Origin: CAWUEZ02 sp963921355 | GTDB lineage: Bacteria; Pseudomonadota; Alphaproteobacteria; Thalassobaculales; Thalassobaculaceae | Assembly (NCBI GenBank): GCA_963921355.3 | Contig: OZ001190.1 | Span: forward strand, 62,001-126,000 | Direction of reading: 5' to 3' | Length of the DNA stretch: 64,000 nucleotides | Shown here: piece by piece, positions 15,934 to 23,655 of the stretch | How positions within the stretch are numbered: position 1 is the first letter of the stretch | Layout of the letters: each line of letters starts with the position of its first letter | The notes under the pieces: model-generated | The model's database searches: none | Seen by the model: only the letters and a program-made list of their open reading frames with translations | Told to the model about the DNA's origin: nothing | Position numbers and translations under genes: made by a program

Positions 15934-16848
15934 CTATGGCGCCGGCACGCCGACGCCAATCTCGATCAACCCGACCTGCTGGGCTGCCTGACGGACCAAA
16001 GCGGTGATCTCAGCCGGCCGCTCCTCATGACCGAGGTGACCGCCCCAGGGCAGCGCTTCGACATGGGCCTGGGGCACCCGGGCGGCCAGATCCCGGGCCT
16101 GACGCGGCGGCACCGTGCGATCGCCGGCACAGGTCACCAGCGTCAGCGGCACGTCGAGCCGCGGCAAACGCCTCTCCAGCGCCCGCAGGTCCCAATTCGC
16201 CATCATGCCGAGCGCCCCCGCCACATGCCGCGGCGAGGCGACAAGACGACGGTAAAGCTCCCGGCTGCGCGCATCGAGGCTCGACCCGGTGCCGCGCAGC
16301 AGCCGGCCGATCACCACCGGATCATTGTGCTGGCTGGCGAACAGACGCGCGGTGAACGGGGTCATGGTCATCAGCTTGGCAAGCGGCGAGAACACCCGCC
16401 CGGCCACTCCGCCGAATGGAACGAAGGCGCCGTTGATGCTGACCAGCGCACGGAACACCCCGGGTCCGTCAAGCGCCATCAATGCCAGGATCGCGGCGCC
16501 GGCGGAGTGCCCGATCCCCAGTGCCGGTGACAGTTTGAGCGCCGTGAGCAGGCCAGCAACGCTCTCTTCCATACCGGCCAGCGACAGGCCATAGGGTGCG
16601 GGTGTCGCGGTAAAGCCATGCCCGGGCAGGTCTGGGGCGACGACGGTGAAATCTCGGGCCAGATCCGGCAGCATCGCCGCCCAGGTGTGGGTCGACCCGC
16701 CGGTCCCATGCAGCAGCAGAAGAACCGGGCCGCTTCCCGCCACCTGGACATGCCAGTCGAGCCTGCCCGCGCGCAGAAATCGGCTGTGCGCCCGATTGGG
16801 CCAGTCGGCGCCATCCCGTTCCCAGTCGAGGTCGCGGCCAGGCGCCAT
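15934..16848 (-). CDS. bchO: Alpha/beta-hydrolase BchO
   Basis: This 304-residue alpha/beta-hydrolase is always found next to the Mg-chelatase genes bchI and bchD. The family start WPNRAHSRFLRAGRLDWHVQ, the oxyanion segment LLLLHGTGGSTHTW, the nucleophile elbow GIGHSAGAAI and the C-terminal histidine in PWGGHLGHEERP are visible. Its exact role is not established; it is thought to assist magnesium chelation or pigment handling. It starts 13 bp after the bchD stop without a strong ribosome site, so it probably depends on coupling. Confidence 0.93.
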   Translation of the reverse strand: MAPGRDLDWERDGADWPNRAHSRFLRAGRLDWHVQVAGSGPVLLLLHGTGGSTHTWAAMLPDLARDFTVVAPDLPGHGFTATPAPYGLSLAGMEESVAGLLTALKLSPALGIGHSAGAAILALMALDGPGVFRALVSINGAFVPFGGVAGRVFSPLAKLMTMTPFTARLFASQHNDPVVIGRLLRGTGSSLDARSRELYRRLVASPRHVAGALGMMANWDLRALERRLPRLDVPLTLVTCAGDRTVPPRQARDLAARVPQAHVEALPWGGHLGHEERPAEITALVRQAAQQVGLIEIGVGVPAP

Positions 16849-16861
16849 TACCGTCGCCGGA

Positions 16862-18658
16862 TCAGGAGGCTACGCGGCGCGGTGACGGGCCCGCCATGCC
16901 GCTCGCCCGCACCGCCTGAGACAGAGCCGCAGAGTCGGCATGGGGCAGCGGCAGATAGCGTGCCGCCATCGCATCTGCCAGGGCCGCCGCCTCCGACTGG
17001 GGGCGCGGCGAGGTATCGATCAGCACGCTGGCCATATCCAACGCGCCGAAAGCGGACGCCGCCTGACGGGCCTGTTCACCCGCCGCCGCACGGCCCGGCG
17101 AGCCGTCCCGGGCGATGTTGGCGCGCCCGTCGGTCAGGAAGACGACACCAGGCGTCTGTCCCCGTCGCCGCACGCTGTCGGCCAGCGCAGCCGCCATGTC
17201 GATACCGGCCGCAAGCGGCGTACCACCGCCACCGGCCAGACCGGCCAAGGACCGCTTGGCGCGCACCAGCGACCGCGTCGGCGGCAGCAGCAGTTCCGCC
17301 CCCTCGCCGCGGAACGCGATCAGCGCGACCTGGTCCCGACGCACGTAGCAATCCGCCAACAGCAGTTCGACCGCGCCCTTGGCCTCGGCCAGGCGGTGAA
17401 GCGCCGAGGAACCGGACGCATCGACCACGAAGATCGTGACGGTCTCGACCGGCTGCTTGAACCGGGTGGCCCTGAAGTCATCCACCTTGACGACGACCCG
17501 GCCCGACCCCCCATCCCGCAGGCGCTGCCAGGGGGCGGCTGCCCGAAGGGTGGCGATCACGTTCAGACGGTCGCCTCGCCGAGGGTCGCCGCGGACCACC
17601 CCGGCCGGACGTCCCCGACGCTTCGCCTTCCCGGTCTGCCCCCGGCGCCCGCTCGCCGAAGCCCCGCGGATCATCCGCCCGCGGGTCAACGCCTCCAGCA
17701 GGTCCGCCGGAATGACCGCCTCGGCAGCCTTCAGGACCCGGTCTTCGAGCGGTTTCTCCGTCTCGCCTTGTCCGGGGTCTTCGGCGGCATCCTCAGCGGG
17801 ATCCTCCGGCGGCGGCTCGGCATCCTGCGGCGGTTCGGATGCGGGGAACTGGGTGGCGCGCGGTGCGAGAACCAGCTGCGCCGCCAGGGCGACATCGCTC
17901 TCTTCGACCCGGTCGCGCCCCTCCAGGGCGGCGTGCGCGCGGGCCGTCCGCAGCCCGAGCAGCGGCGCCCTCAGCGAGTCGACGCCCAGGGCCAGGGCGC
18001 CGGCGCAAAGGGCTTCCAGGAACCGGTCCTCGACCTGCACATCCGCCAGCCGATGGCGCGCGTCGCGAACCGCCTCCGGGTCGAGGCTGCCCGCCAGAGT
18101 CTCCCGATGAGACACCGCTGTCAGATCGAGCGCGAAGGCCAGGCGGTCCGACAGCGGCGGCGCGACACCTTCGTCCTCGGAGACCGACTCGTCGAGGGCG
18201 ACGACCGCGATCCGGGCCACATCGCGGCCACTCATGCCATCGCGTTCGACCGCCACTTCGCCGGTATCGATCGCCGCGCACAGGAGCGCCACCGTGGCCG
18301 GTGCCAGCCGCTCCGCCATGGGGGCGACGATCACTCCGCCATCGGTGGCGGCCAGCAGACCCCGCTCGGCGACCGGGCGGCCGGACCCGAGGGTGGCGGC
18401 CAGGTCCAGTCCGCCGAGCAGGCGGTCTTCCCCGATGTGGATCGGTAGCCGCCGAACCGGGTCACCGCCCGGCAATACGTCCCGGAAACTCGCCAGCCAT
18501 TCGTCGCGGACCGGGCCGGCATGGGCCCGGATCCGGATGCCGCCGAGGCCGCGGGGATCGACCGCCAGCAGCGTGGCCGCCGTGAGCGCCAGTTCCCAAG
18601 GGTCGGTCCGATCAGAGACCGGCTCGGATCGCGGGTCGGGCGGCGCCGGATCGCTCAT
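16862..18658 (-). CDS. bchD: Mg-protoporphyrin IX chelatase subunit D
   Basis: This 598-residue Mg-chelatase subunit has an AAA-like N-terminal region (residues 1-260) lacking a clear Walker A. An acidic proline-rich linker (near 270-310) follows, then a C-terminal von Willebrand A domain with the MIDAS motif DASGSSA near residue 410. It forms rings with BchI and docks BchH to insert Mg2+ into protoporphyrin IX. Its ATG overlaps the bchI stop as ATGA, so I and D are translationally coupled. bchH is not in the window. Confidence 0.96.
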   Translation of the reverse strand: MSDPAPPDPRSEPVSDRTDPWELALTAATLLAVDPRGLGGIRIRAHAGPVRDEWLASFRDVLPGGDPVRRLPIHIGEDRLLGGLDLAATLGSGRPVAERGLLAATDGGVIVAPMAERLAPATVALLCAAIDTGEVAVERDGMSGRDVARIAVVALDESVSEDEGVAPPLSDRLAFALDLTAVSHRETLAGSLDPEAVRDARHRLADVQVEDRFLEALCAGALALGVDSLRAPLLGLRTARAHAALEGRDRVEESDVALAAQLVLAPRATQFPASEPPQDAEPPPEDPAEDAAEDPGQGETEKPLEDRVLKAAEAVIPADLLEALTRGRMIRGASASGRRGQTGKAKRRGRPAGVVRGDPRRGDRLNVIATLRAAAPWQRLRDGGSGRVVVKVDDFRATRFKQPVETVTIFVVDASGSSALHRLAEAKGAVELLLADCYVRRDQVALIAFRGEGAELLLPPTRSLVRAKRSLAGLAGGGGTPLAAGIDMAAALADSVRRRGQTPGVVFLTDGRANIARDGSPGRAAAGEQARQAASAFGALDMASVLIDTSPRPQSEAAALADAMAARYLPLPHADSAALSQAVRASGMAGPSPRRVAS

Positions 18659-19674
18659 GCGGCGAACGCCTCCTCCAAGAGCCGCTCGATGCGGACGGTG
18701 GAGCTGACATCGTCGAGCGGATCGCGCCGGAGACGATGACGGAGTGCCGAGGGCGCCACCCGGCGCAGTTCCGCATCCCCGACGGCCGGCCGGCCTTCGA
18801 GGGCGGCCAGCGCCCTGGCGGCGCGCACCAGGGTGAGCTCGCCGCGCAGGCCGTCGGTGCCGAGCGACATGCAGAACCCGGCGGCCCGCTCAAGCGCCGC
18901 GTCGGGCACCTCAACATCGGAGAGCGCCTCGCGGGCCTTAACGATCTTGCGCCGCAGGCCCGATTCCTTGCGCTTCCAGGCCGCTGAAAAACCTTCGCGG
19001 TCGCGCTCGAAATCATCCCGGCGCCGGACTATCTCGACCCGGGTCTTCAGATCCTGAGGTGTGGTCACCTCAACCGACAGGCCGAACCGGTCGAGGAGCT
19101 GCGGGCGCAGTTCACCCTCCTCCGGATTGCCGCTGCCGACCAGCACCAGCCGGGCGCCGTGTCGGACGCTCAGGCCTTCGCGCTCAACCAGGTTCTCGCC
19201 GGACGCGGCGACGTCCAGAAGCAGGTCGACCAGGTGGTCTTCCAGCAGATTGACCTCGTCGATGTAGAGAAACCCGCGGTGCGCCTTGGCCAGCAGACCC
19301 GGCTCGAAGCGTTTTTCGCCATGGCTCAGGGCCCGCTCCAGATCGAGCGCGCCGACCACCCGGTCCTCGGTCGCACCCAGCGGCAGATCGACGACCGGGA
19401 TCGGCACCTTGATCGCCTTGGGCGGGCCCTCGCCTCTGCACCCCTCGCACTCACCGCGGAGCGGGCCGTCAGGGTCGCAGTTATAGCGGCAGCCGGCGAT
19501 CGTGCGCATGGGAGGCAGCAGAGCGGCCAGGGCGCGCACGGTGGTCGACTTACCGGTGCCGCGCTCGCCGAGCACCAGAACGCCGCCAATCGTCGGATCG
19601 ACCGCCGTCAGCATCAGGCCGAGTTTCATCTCGTCCTGACCGACGATCGCGCTGAACGGGAAAGGGAGTGCCAT
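18655..19674 (-). CDS. bchI: Mg-protoporphyrin IX chelatase subunit I
   Basis: This 339-residue AAA+ ATPase powers Mg-chelatase. It has the Walker A motif GERGTGKST near residue 36, Walker B with FLYIDEVNLL, sensor GSGNPEEGELRPQLLDRF, and the cysteine-bearing insert CRYNCDPDGPLRGECEGC typical of BchI. It is the first gene of the bchI-D-O-crtA-I-B-tspO operon. About 140 bp separate it from the next gene upstream; no TGT-N12-ACA operator was found there. Confidence 0.97.
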   Translation of the reverse strand: MALPFPFSAIVGQDEMKLGLMLTAVDPTIGGVLVLGERGTGKSTTVRALAALLPPMRTIAGCRYNCDPDGPLRGECEGCRGEGPPKAIKVPIPVVDLPLGATEDRVVGALDLERALSHGEKRFEPGLLAKAHRGFLYIDEVNLLEDHLVDLLLDVAASGENLVEREGLSVRHGARLVLVGSGNPEEGELRPQLLDRFGLSVEVTTPQDLKTRVEIVRRRDDFERDREGFSAAWKRKESGLRRKIVKAREALSDVEVPDAALERAAGFCMSLGTDGLRGELTLVRAARALAALEGRPAVGDAELRRVAPSALRHRLRRDPLDDVSSTVRIERLLEEAFAA

Positions 19675-19814
19675 CTACCACCAACACAACGAAATCAATG
19701 GATTTCGCCGCATCTTAGCATCCCTCGACGGGTCCGCCAGACGGCCACATCGACCCCAAAGCGCCTGCCGATTCGCGCCTGTTCCTGGGCGGTTTCAGGT
19801 CGGCTCAGGCAGCC

Positions 19815-20195
19815 TCACTCACAGGTGAAGCTGTCCTTCAGGGTGGCCAGCAGGGCATCGGCGGCCGGCATCTTGGTCCGCTCACCGTAGGAAGCGTGGA
19901 CCCAGCGCATGAACGCCCAGCGCACCTCGTCGGCGGTATTGACCTCCGGCGGACAGACGCCCGCTTCGGCACCGGTGGCGCCGACTTCTTTCAAGGCGTC
20001 AACGAAGCCCAGGATGTATTGCTCGCACTCGGTCTCCGCGGCTTCACCCCATCGGGCGTCATTGTCGGATTCCTGGCAGGGCGAGAGCAGGGCCATGGCC
20101 GGATACCCGGACCCCGTGAAGGAATCGGCCTGTGCCGAGTAACTCGCCAGCACGAGCACGCCGGCGCCGAGGATGAAAACGAGTTGTGAGCGCAT
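19815..20195 (-). CDS. Secreted Rap1a/Tai-like protein
   Basis: This 126-residue protein has a clear signal peptide (MRSQLVFILGAGVLVLASYSAQA, cleaved after Ala). The mature part has four cysteines (SPCQES, ECEQYILG, VCPPE, FTCE) that could form two disulfides. The pattern CEQYILGFVDAL, then VCPPEVNTADEVRWAFMRWV, then PAADALLATLKDSF resembles the Rap1a/Tai immunity-protein fold. It lies downstream of the multihaem cytochrome gene on the same strand, separated by a strong hairpin. It could be a periplasmic partner rather than an immunity protein; no effector gene is nearby. Confidence 0.6.
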   Translation of the reverse strand: MRSQLVFILGAGVLVLASYSAQADSFTGSGYPAMALLSPCQESDNDARWGEAAETECEQYILGFVDALKEVGATGAEAGVCPPEVNTADEVRWAFMRWVHASYGERTKMPAADALLATLKDSFTCE

Positions 20196-20224
20196 GTCTC
20201 AAGCTCCCCATTGACTCAAGGCGG

Positions 20225-20249
20225 CCGGCGGCGGGGTTGCCGCCGCCGG
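20225..20249 (-). terminator. GC-rich hairpin downstream of the multihaem cytochrome gene
   Basis: CCGGCGGCGG (20225-20234) and CCGCCGCCGG (20240-20249) form a perfect 10-bp stem with a 5-nt loop, 10 bp after the cytochrome stop. There is no T-tract on the minus strand, so it may be an attenuator or a 3' mRNA stabiliser rather than a full terminator. It could set lower expression of the downstream Rap1a-like gene. Confidence 0.6.
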
Positions 20250-20259
20250 GTGCCGGGCG

Positions 20260-22608
20260 TTAGCGCGACTTCCTGTCGGCCAGGGCGTGCAGCACCTGGT
20301 CCATCACCGCCTGGTGTTCGGCGTTGTTGACGAACTTCGGCGAGTTCACCTTCGACCACAGCTCCTGCTGGTTCATGTTCTGGTGACAGCCCATGCACAG
20401 GCCGGTGCGCTCCATCTTCTCGCGCATCTCCTGCGGCAGGGGCGAGGTCAGCGGCCAGTGCGAGCCGACCGTCACCAGCTGCTTGCCGTCCCGAGTCACG
20501 ATCTGCGACAGGTCGTGATCCAGCGACGGAATCGCCTGGGACTGGATCTGGGTCCGTTTCGGAATGATCTGGCCCTGGGCGGTTTCCAGATCGACCGTGA
20601 AGCCCTTGTCATAGCCCTTCAGGAAGCGGCCTCCGCCAATCCCGTAGCCAAGCGCTTTCGGGTTGTTGTGGCAACTCTCGCAGTCGCGAGCCTGGCGGCC
20701 GGCGGTGTGCGGTTGCACGGCCGCGTGGTCCAGACCCTTGGTGCCGCCGGCGTCGGGGGTCATCCAGGTCTCATTCTGGACAACGGTGTTGCCGTCCTTG
20801 TCGATCACCGTGGTGATCACCTGACATCCCGGCATCAGCGGGCTGACGCGGCCTTCACCGTTGATTCCGAGGGTCGGCTCTTCCCACCGCAGATACGACC
20901 GGGTCTCCGACACCTTGCCTGGGCTGGTGATGCCGTTGGTGCCCAGCGCGGCATCGGCGGTCAGGCCGTTCTCACCGCGTGAGTTGGCGTTGTTGATCCA
21001 GTCGACGTCGGTCTTGCCTTCGGAGTAATCAACGGTGATGTGGCAGCCGTAGCACTGCGGTGCCCAGTCGGCATGGCAGGCGTAGCACTCCATCGATTCC
21101 ATGTGCTGGCCGACGCTCATCATGGCGACCTTGGCCTGCGGGCTCTTCCAGGTACCGTCGAGCATGATCTGCTTCAGCACCGGGATCTCGAAATCGAGGC
21201 CGGAGGCCGAGTGCAGGATCACCCGCGAGCCCTTCTTGACGACGTTGCCGAGCGGGTTGCCGCGGGTCGACAACAGATAGCCGTCTTCCGGATCGTAGAC
21301 CTCGGCGAAGTACTGCTCGGCGGTCAGCTCATCCGTCAGACCGCGCGGCGTGTCGCCGATATCGGTGGCGTGTTCTTCGCCGTGACCAAGCGGCAGCTCC
21401 CACGGGAACTTCGAGACCGTGCCGTGGCAGTCCTCGCACTCGATCTCGACCTGCGCCAAGGTCGTGCCCGGCAGGTTGCCGTCACCGTGCATGTCGACGG
21501 TGGTGTGGCAATCCTGGCAGAGCATTCCGCCTTCCGGGTTGCCCGGCCGACTCTGCACCTGGTGGTGCAGGTCATCCTTGATGAACAGATACTTCTTGGT
21601 GTGCAGCTTTGGCTGCTTGCCTCCGGACGCGTCGTATGGCGAGCCGTAGGGGAACTCCATGATGCCCTGATAGCTCACGCCGATCCGCTTACCGCGGTTG
21701 TGGCAGGAGTTGCAGGTTTCGGACGGGATTCCGGAATACTCGACATCACCGACCTTGACCTTCGACTTGCGGCTGGCCTGCATGCGGTGGACCAGCAGTT
21801 TGCCCGGCTGTTCCTTGGAGACGGTCGGGTCGCCGCCCTCGTAGAAGCCGTCATTCGAGTACGGCACGTGGCAGGACGAACACCCCGCACCCCGGAAGTC
21901 ACCGCGTTTCTCACGGCCGTTCACGCCGACATGGCAGCGCTGACACTGCTGGCGGGAATAGGTGATGCCGGCCAGGTTCGGATGCTGCGAGATCTGGTCG
22001 ACGTCAACCTGCGGAACCTGCTTCATCTCCGACGGCATCTGGTCGGGATGGGCGGCCACGAACTTCTCCATGTAGGCGATGTAGGCCTCGGTCCCGACCG
22101 CCGGGGTCGGGCCGTCATCGTCAGTCAGGTTGTAGTTGCCCCAGATCACCTTGTGATCTTCCTGCACGCCCCAGGACCAGAGGTTGCCCTGCAGCTTGCC
22201 GGCTTCGGTGTTCATCAGCGACTTCTCGAGACGTTCGGAATAGCCGGCATGGCATTGACCACAGGCCTTGTCGGCGACGCCGATCGCGCCGGGATCCGGA
22301 TAGAACAGGTGCGGGCCGCCGGCTTCCGCCAACTCAACGTTGGCGCCGGCATGGGCTTCCTCGGCCGTCAGGCCGCCCGGCGTTCCGCCGTGGCAGACGG
22401 TACAGCCGCCGGGGTCGCCGAACTCGGCACCCATGTCCTCGATCTGCTCGATCATCGGTCCATCGGTGAAGCGTTCAATGCCCTCGTGGCAGGACAGGCA
22501 TCCCTTCTCGGCCGCGACCGTCGGGTCGACCCGTTCGGGTACTCCCTGAGCAGCCGCCGAACCGGCGACTCCTACGAGCAAAGCGACTACGAAGCCCAGA
22601 AATCTCAT
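20260..22608 (-). CDS. Periplasmic dodecahaem c-type cytochrome
   Basis: This 782-residue secreted protein has twelve CxxCH motifs: CLSCH, CTVCH, CGQCH, CQRCH, CSSCH, CNSCH, CQDCH, CEDCH, CYACH, CYGCH, CESCH and CMGCH. The signal peptide is MRFLGFVVALLVGVAGSAAAQ. The ATG at 22608 has GAGGAG 8 nt upstream; the frame extends to 22719 but that part is not protein-like. No membrane anchor or CxxCK site was seen, so it should be a soluble periplasmic electron carrier or reductase with bis-His haems. It faces an FNR-type regulator and a ccmFHI set across a shared promoter with an FNR box. I cannot name its substrate or family; nitrogen or sulfur oxyanions are possible. Confidence 0.88.
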   Translation of the reverse strand: MRFLGFVVALLVGVAGSAAAQGVPERVDPTVAAEKGCLSCHEGIERFTDGPMIEQIEDMGAEFGDPGGCTVCHGGTPGGLTAEEAHAGANVELAEAGGPHLFYPDPGAIGVADKACGQCHAGYSERLEKSLMNTEAGKLQGNLWSWGVQEDHKVIWGNYNLTDDDGPTPAVGTEAYIAYMEKFVAAHPDQMPSEMKQVPQVDVDQISQHPNLAGITYSRQQCQRCHVGVNGREKRGDFRGAGCSSCHVPYSNDGFYEGGDPTVSKEQPGKLLVHRMQASRKSKVKVGDVEYSGIPSETCNSCHNRGKRIGVSYQGIMEFPYGSPYDASGGKQPKLHTKKYLFIKDDLHHQVQSRPGNPEGGMLCQDCHTTVDMHGDGNLPGTTLAQVEIECEDCHGTVSKFPWELPLGHGEEHATDIGDTPRGLTDELTAEQYFAEVYDPEDGYLLSTRGNPLGNVVKKGSRVILHSASGLDFEIPVLKQIMLDGTWKSPQAKVAMMSVGQHMESMECYACHADWAPQCYGCHITVDYSEGKTDVDWINNANSRGENGLTADAALGTNGITSPGKVSETRSYLRWEEPTLGINGEGRVSPLMPGCQVITTVIDKDGNTVVQNETWMTPDAGGTKGLDHAAVQPHTAGRQARDCESCHNNPKALGYGIGGGRFLKGYDKGFTVDLETAQGQIIPKRTQIQSQAIPSLDHDLSQIVTRDGKQLVTVGSHWPLTSPLPQEMREKMERTGLCMGCHQNMNQQELWSKVNSPKFVNNAEHQAVMDQVLHALADRKSR

Positions 22609-22781
22609 GGGTTCATCTCCTCTGCACGCGGCGGACCCCATGCCCCCACATGGCCGCCAGCCTAGAAGGCGGCTCCGGCACAACGCTCTGACCCAGGTCA
22701 GGAATTGTCGATTTCCCAAACGGCCGGGATGACACCAACGACCTCCGTCGTGTGCCGGTCAGCGCATCGAATCCGAGGCCA

Positions 22782-22795
22782 TTGATTCAAATCAT
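22782..22795. promoter_or_regulatory. FNR-type box in the divergent cytochrome/ccm promoter
   Basis: TTGAT-TCAA-ATCAT matches the FNR/FixK consensus TTGAT-N4-ATCAA at 9 of 10 positions. It lies in the 264-bp region between the 12-haem cytochrome gene (start 22608) and the FNR-type regulator gene (start 22873), about 78 bp before the latter. It implies anaerobic induction of one or both operons, possibly by the adjacent regulator itself. Confidence 0.75.
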
Positions 22796-22872
22796 GGTTC
22801 GTCCCGCTGAGACCGTCAGAGTTCCGGCAACGGGGTTTTCAACCGACTGTCGTAGTCGGGGCGGGAGGCGAT

Positions 22873-23655
22873 ATGCATACATGCGGGGGGTCGGCCGCTG
22901 GCGAGGTCCTTACGACAACGGAATGCATCGCTTGTCGGCACCGGCTCTGTTCGGTGTTTCCGCCGCGCGACCGCAGTCACCATCAGACCTTTCGCAGTCT
23001 GAAGCGTGGCGACTGCCTGGACGCCGGATCCGACGAGACCTCCCGGCTGTGGATCGTCATCAGCGGTGCCGTCGCGATGAGCGCCACCCTGCCCGACGGG
23101 CGCCGCCAGATTCTGCATATCGATATGCCCGGCGATCTGGTCTGTAGCATGCTGACTCAGGACCGGGACGCCTGCGTGCTGGAAGCCCTGGACGCTGTTG
23201 AGCTGTGCGAGATCGACCTGGACTCGGGCAGCGCGACGGCGGAGGCGACCTTCGCGCTGTTCGAGCAGGCGCGCGGCCGTCTCACCCGCAGCGCCAGACA
23301 GATCATCTGCCTCGGGCGCCTCGACGCCACGGAGCGCCTCTGCAGTTTCCTCGCCGATATGGCGCGGCGCACCGGCCCCGGTGAAGAGAACCTGCGGGTC
23401 AGCCTGCCGATGACCCGCGAGGATATCGCGGACTACCTCGGTCTGAACGCCGAGACCGTCAGCCGCGTGTTCAGCCGGATCCGCAAGTCGCGTCTGGCGA
23501 TCTTTCTGTCTCCGACCGAATACGTCGTGCCCAGCCTGCACGACCTCGAACGTCGCATTCCCATCGGCCTGCGTCAGACCCGGGTCGCCCAACCGGCGGG
23601 TCCGGCGGCCACCGCCTCAGCCACCCAATCTGCCCAGGAGGGCAACGCATCATGA
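22873..23655 (+). CDS. FNR-type transcription regulator with four conserved cysteines
   Basis: This 260-residue Crp/Fnr family protein starts at an ATG preceded by GGGAGGCGAT. An N-terminal cluster ECIACRHRLC gives Cys18, Cys21 and Cys26, and Cys112 in VELCEID aligns with the fourth FNR ligand, so an oxygen-labile [4Fe-4S] cluster is likely. A cNMP-like beta-roll (residues 35-150) is followed by a winged helix with MTREDIADYLGLNAETVSRVF, whose ETVSR element reads TTGAT-type boxes. It overlaps ccmF by ATGA and so heads the ccmF-ccmH-ccmI operon. It probably senses anaerobiosis for this island. Confidence 0.85.
   Translation: MHTCGGSAAGEVLTTTECIACRHRLCSVFPPRDRSHHQTFRSLKRGDCLDAGSDETSRLWIVISGAVAMSATLPDGRRQILHIDMPGDLVCSMLTQDRDACVLEALDAVELCEIDLDSGSATAEATFALFEQARGRLTRSARQIICLGRLDATERLCSFLADMARRTGPGEENLRVSLPMTREDIADYLGLNAETVSRVFSRIRKSRLAIFLSPTEYVVPSLHDLERRIPIGLRQTRVAQPAGPAATASATQSAQEGNAS

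Noticed and set aside
20260..22608. CxxCK or long-spaced CxnCH haem site that would explain a dedicated lyase
   Set aside because: All haem-type motifs read as CxxCH; the one extra cysteine (MPGCQV) has no following CH at any plausible spacing.
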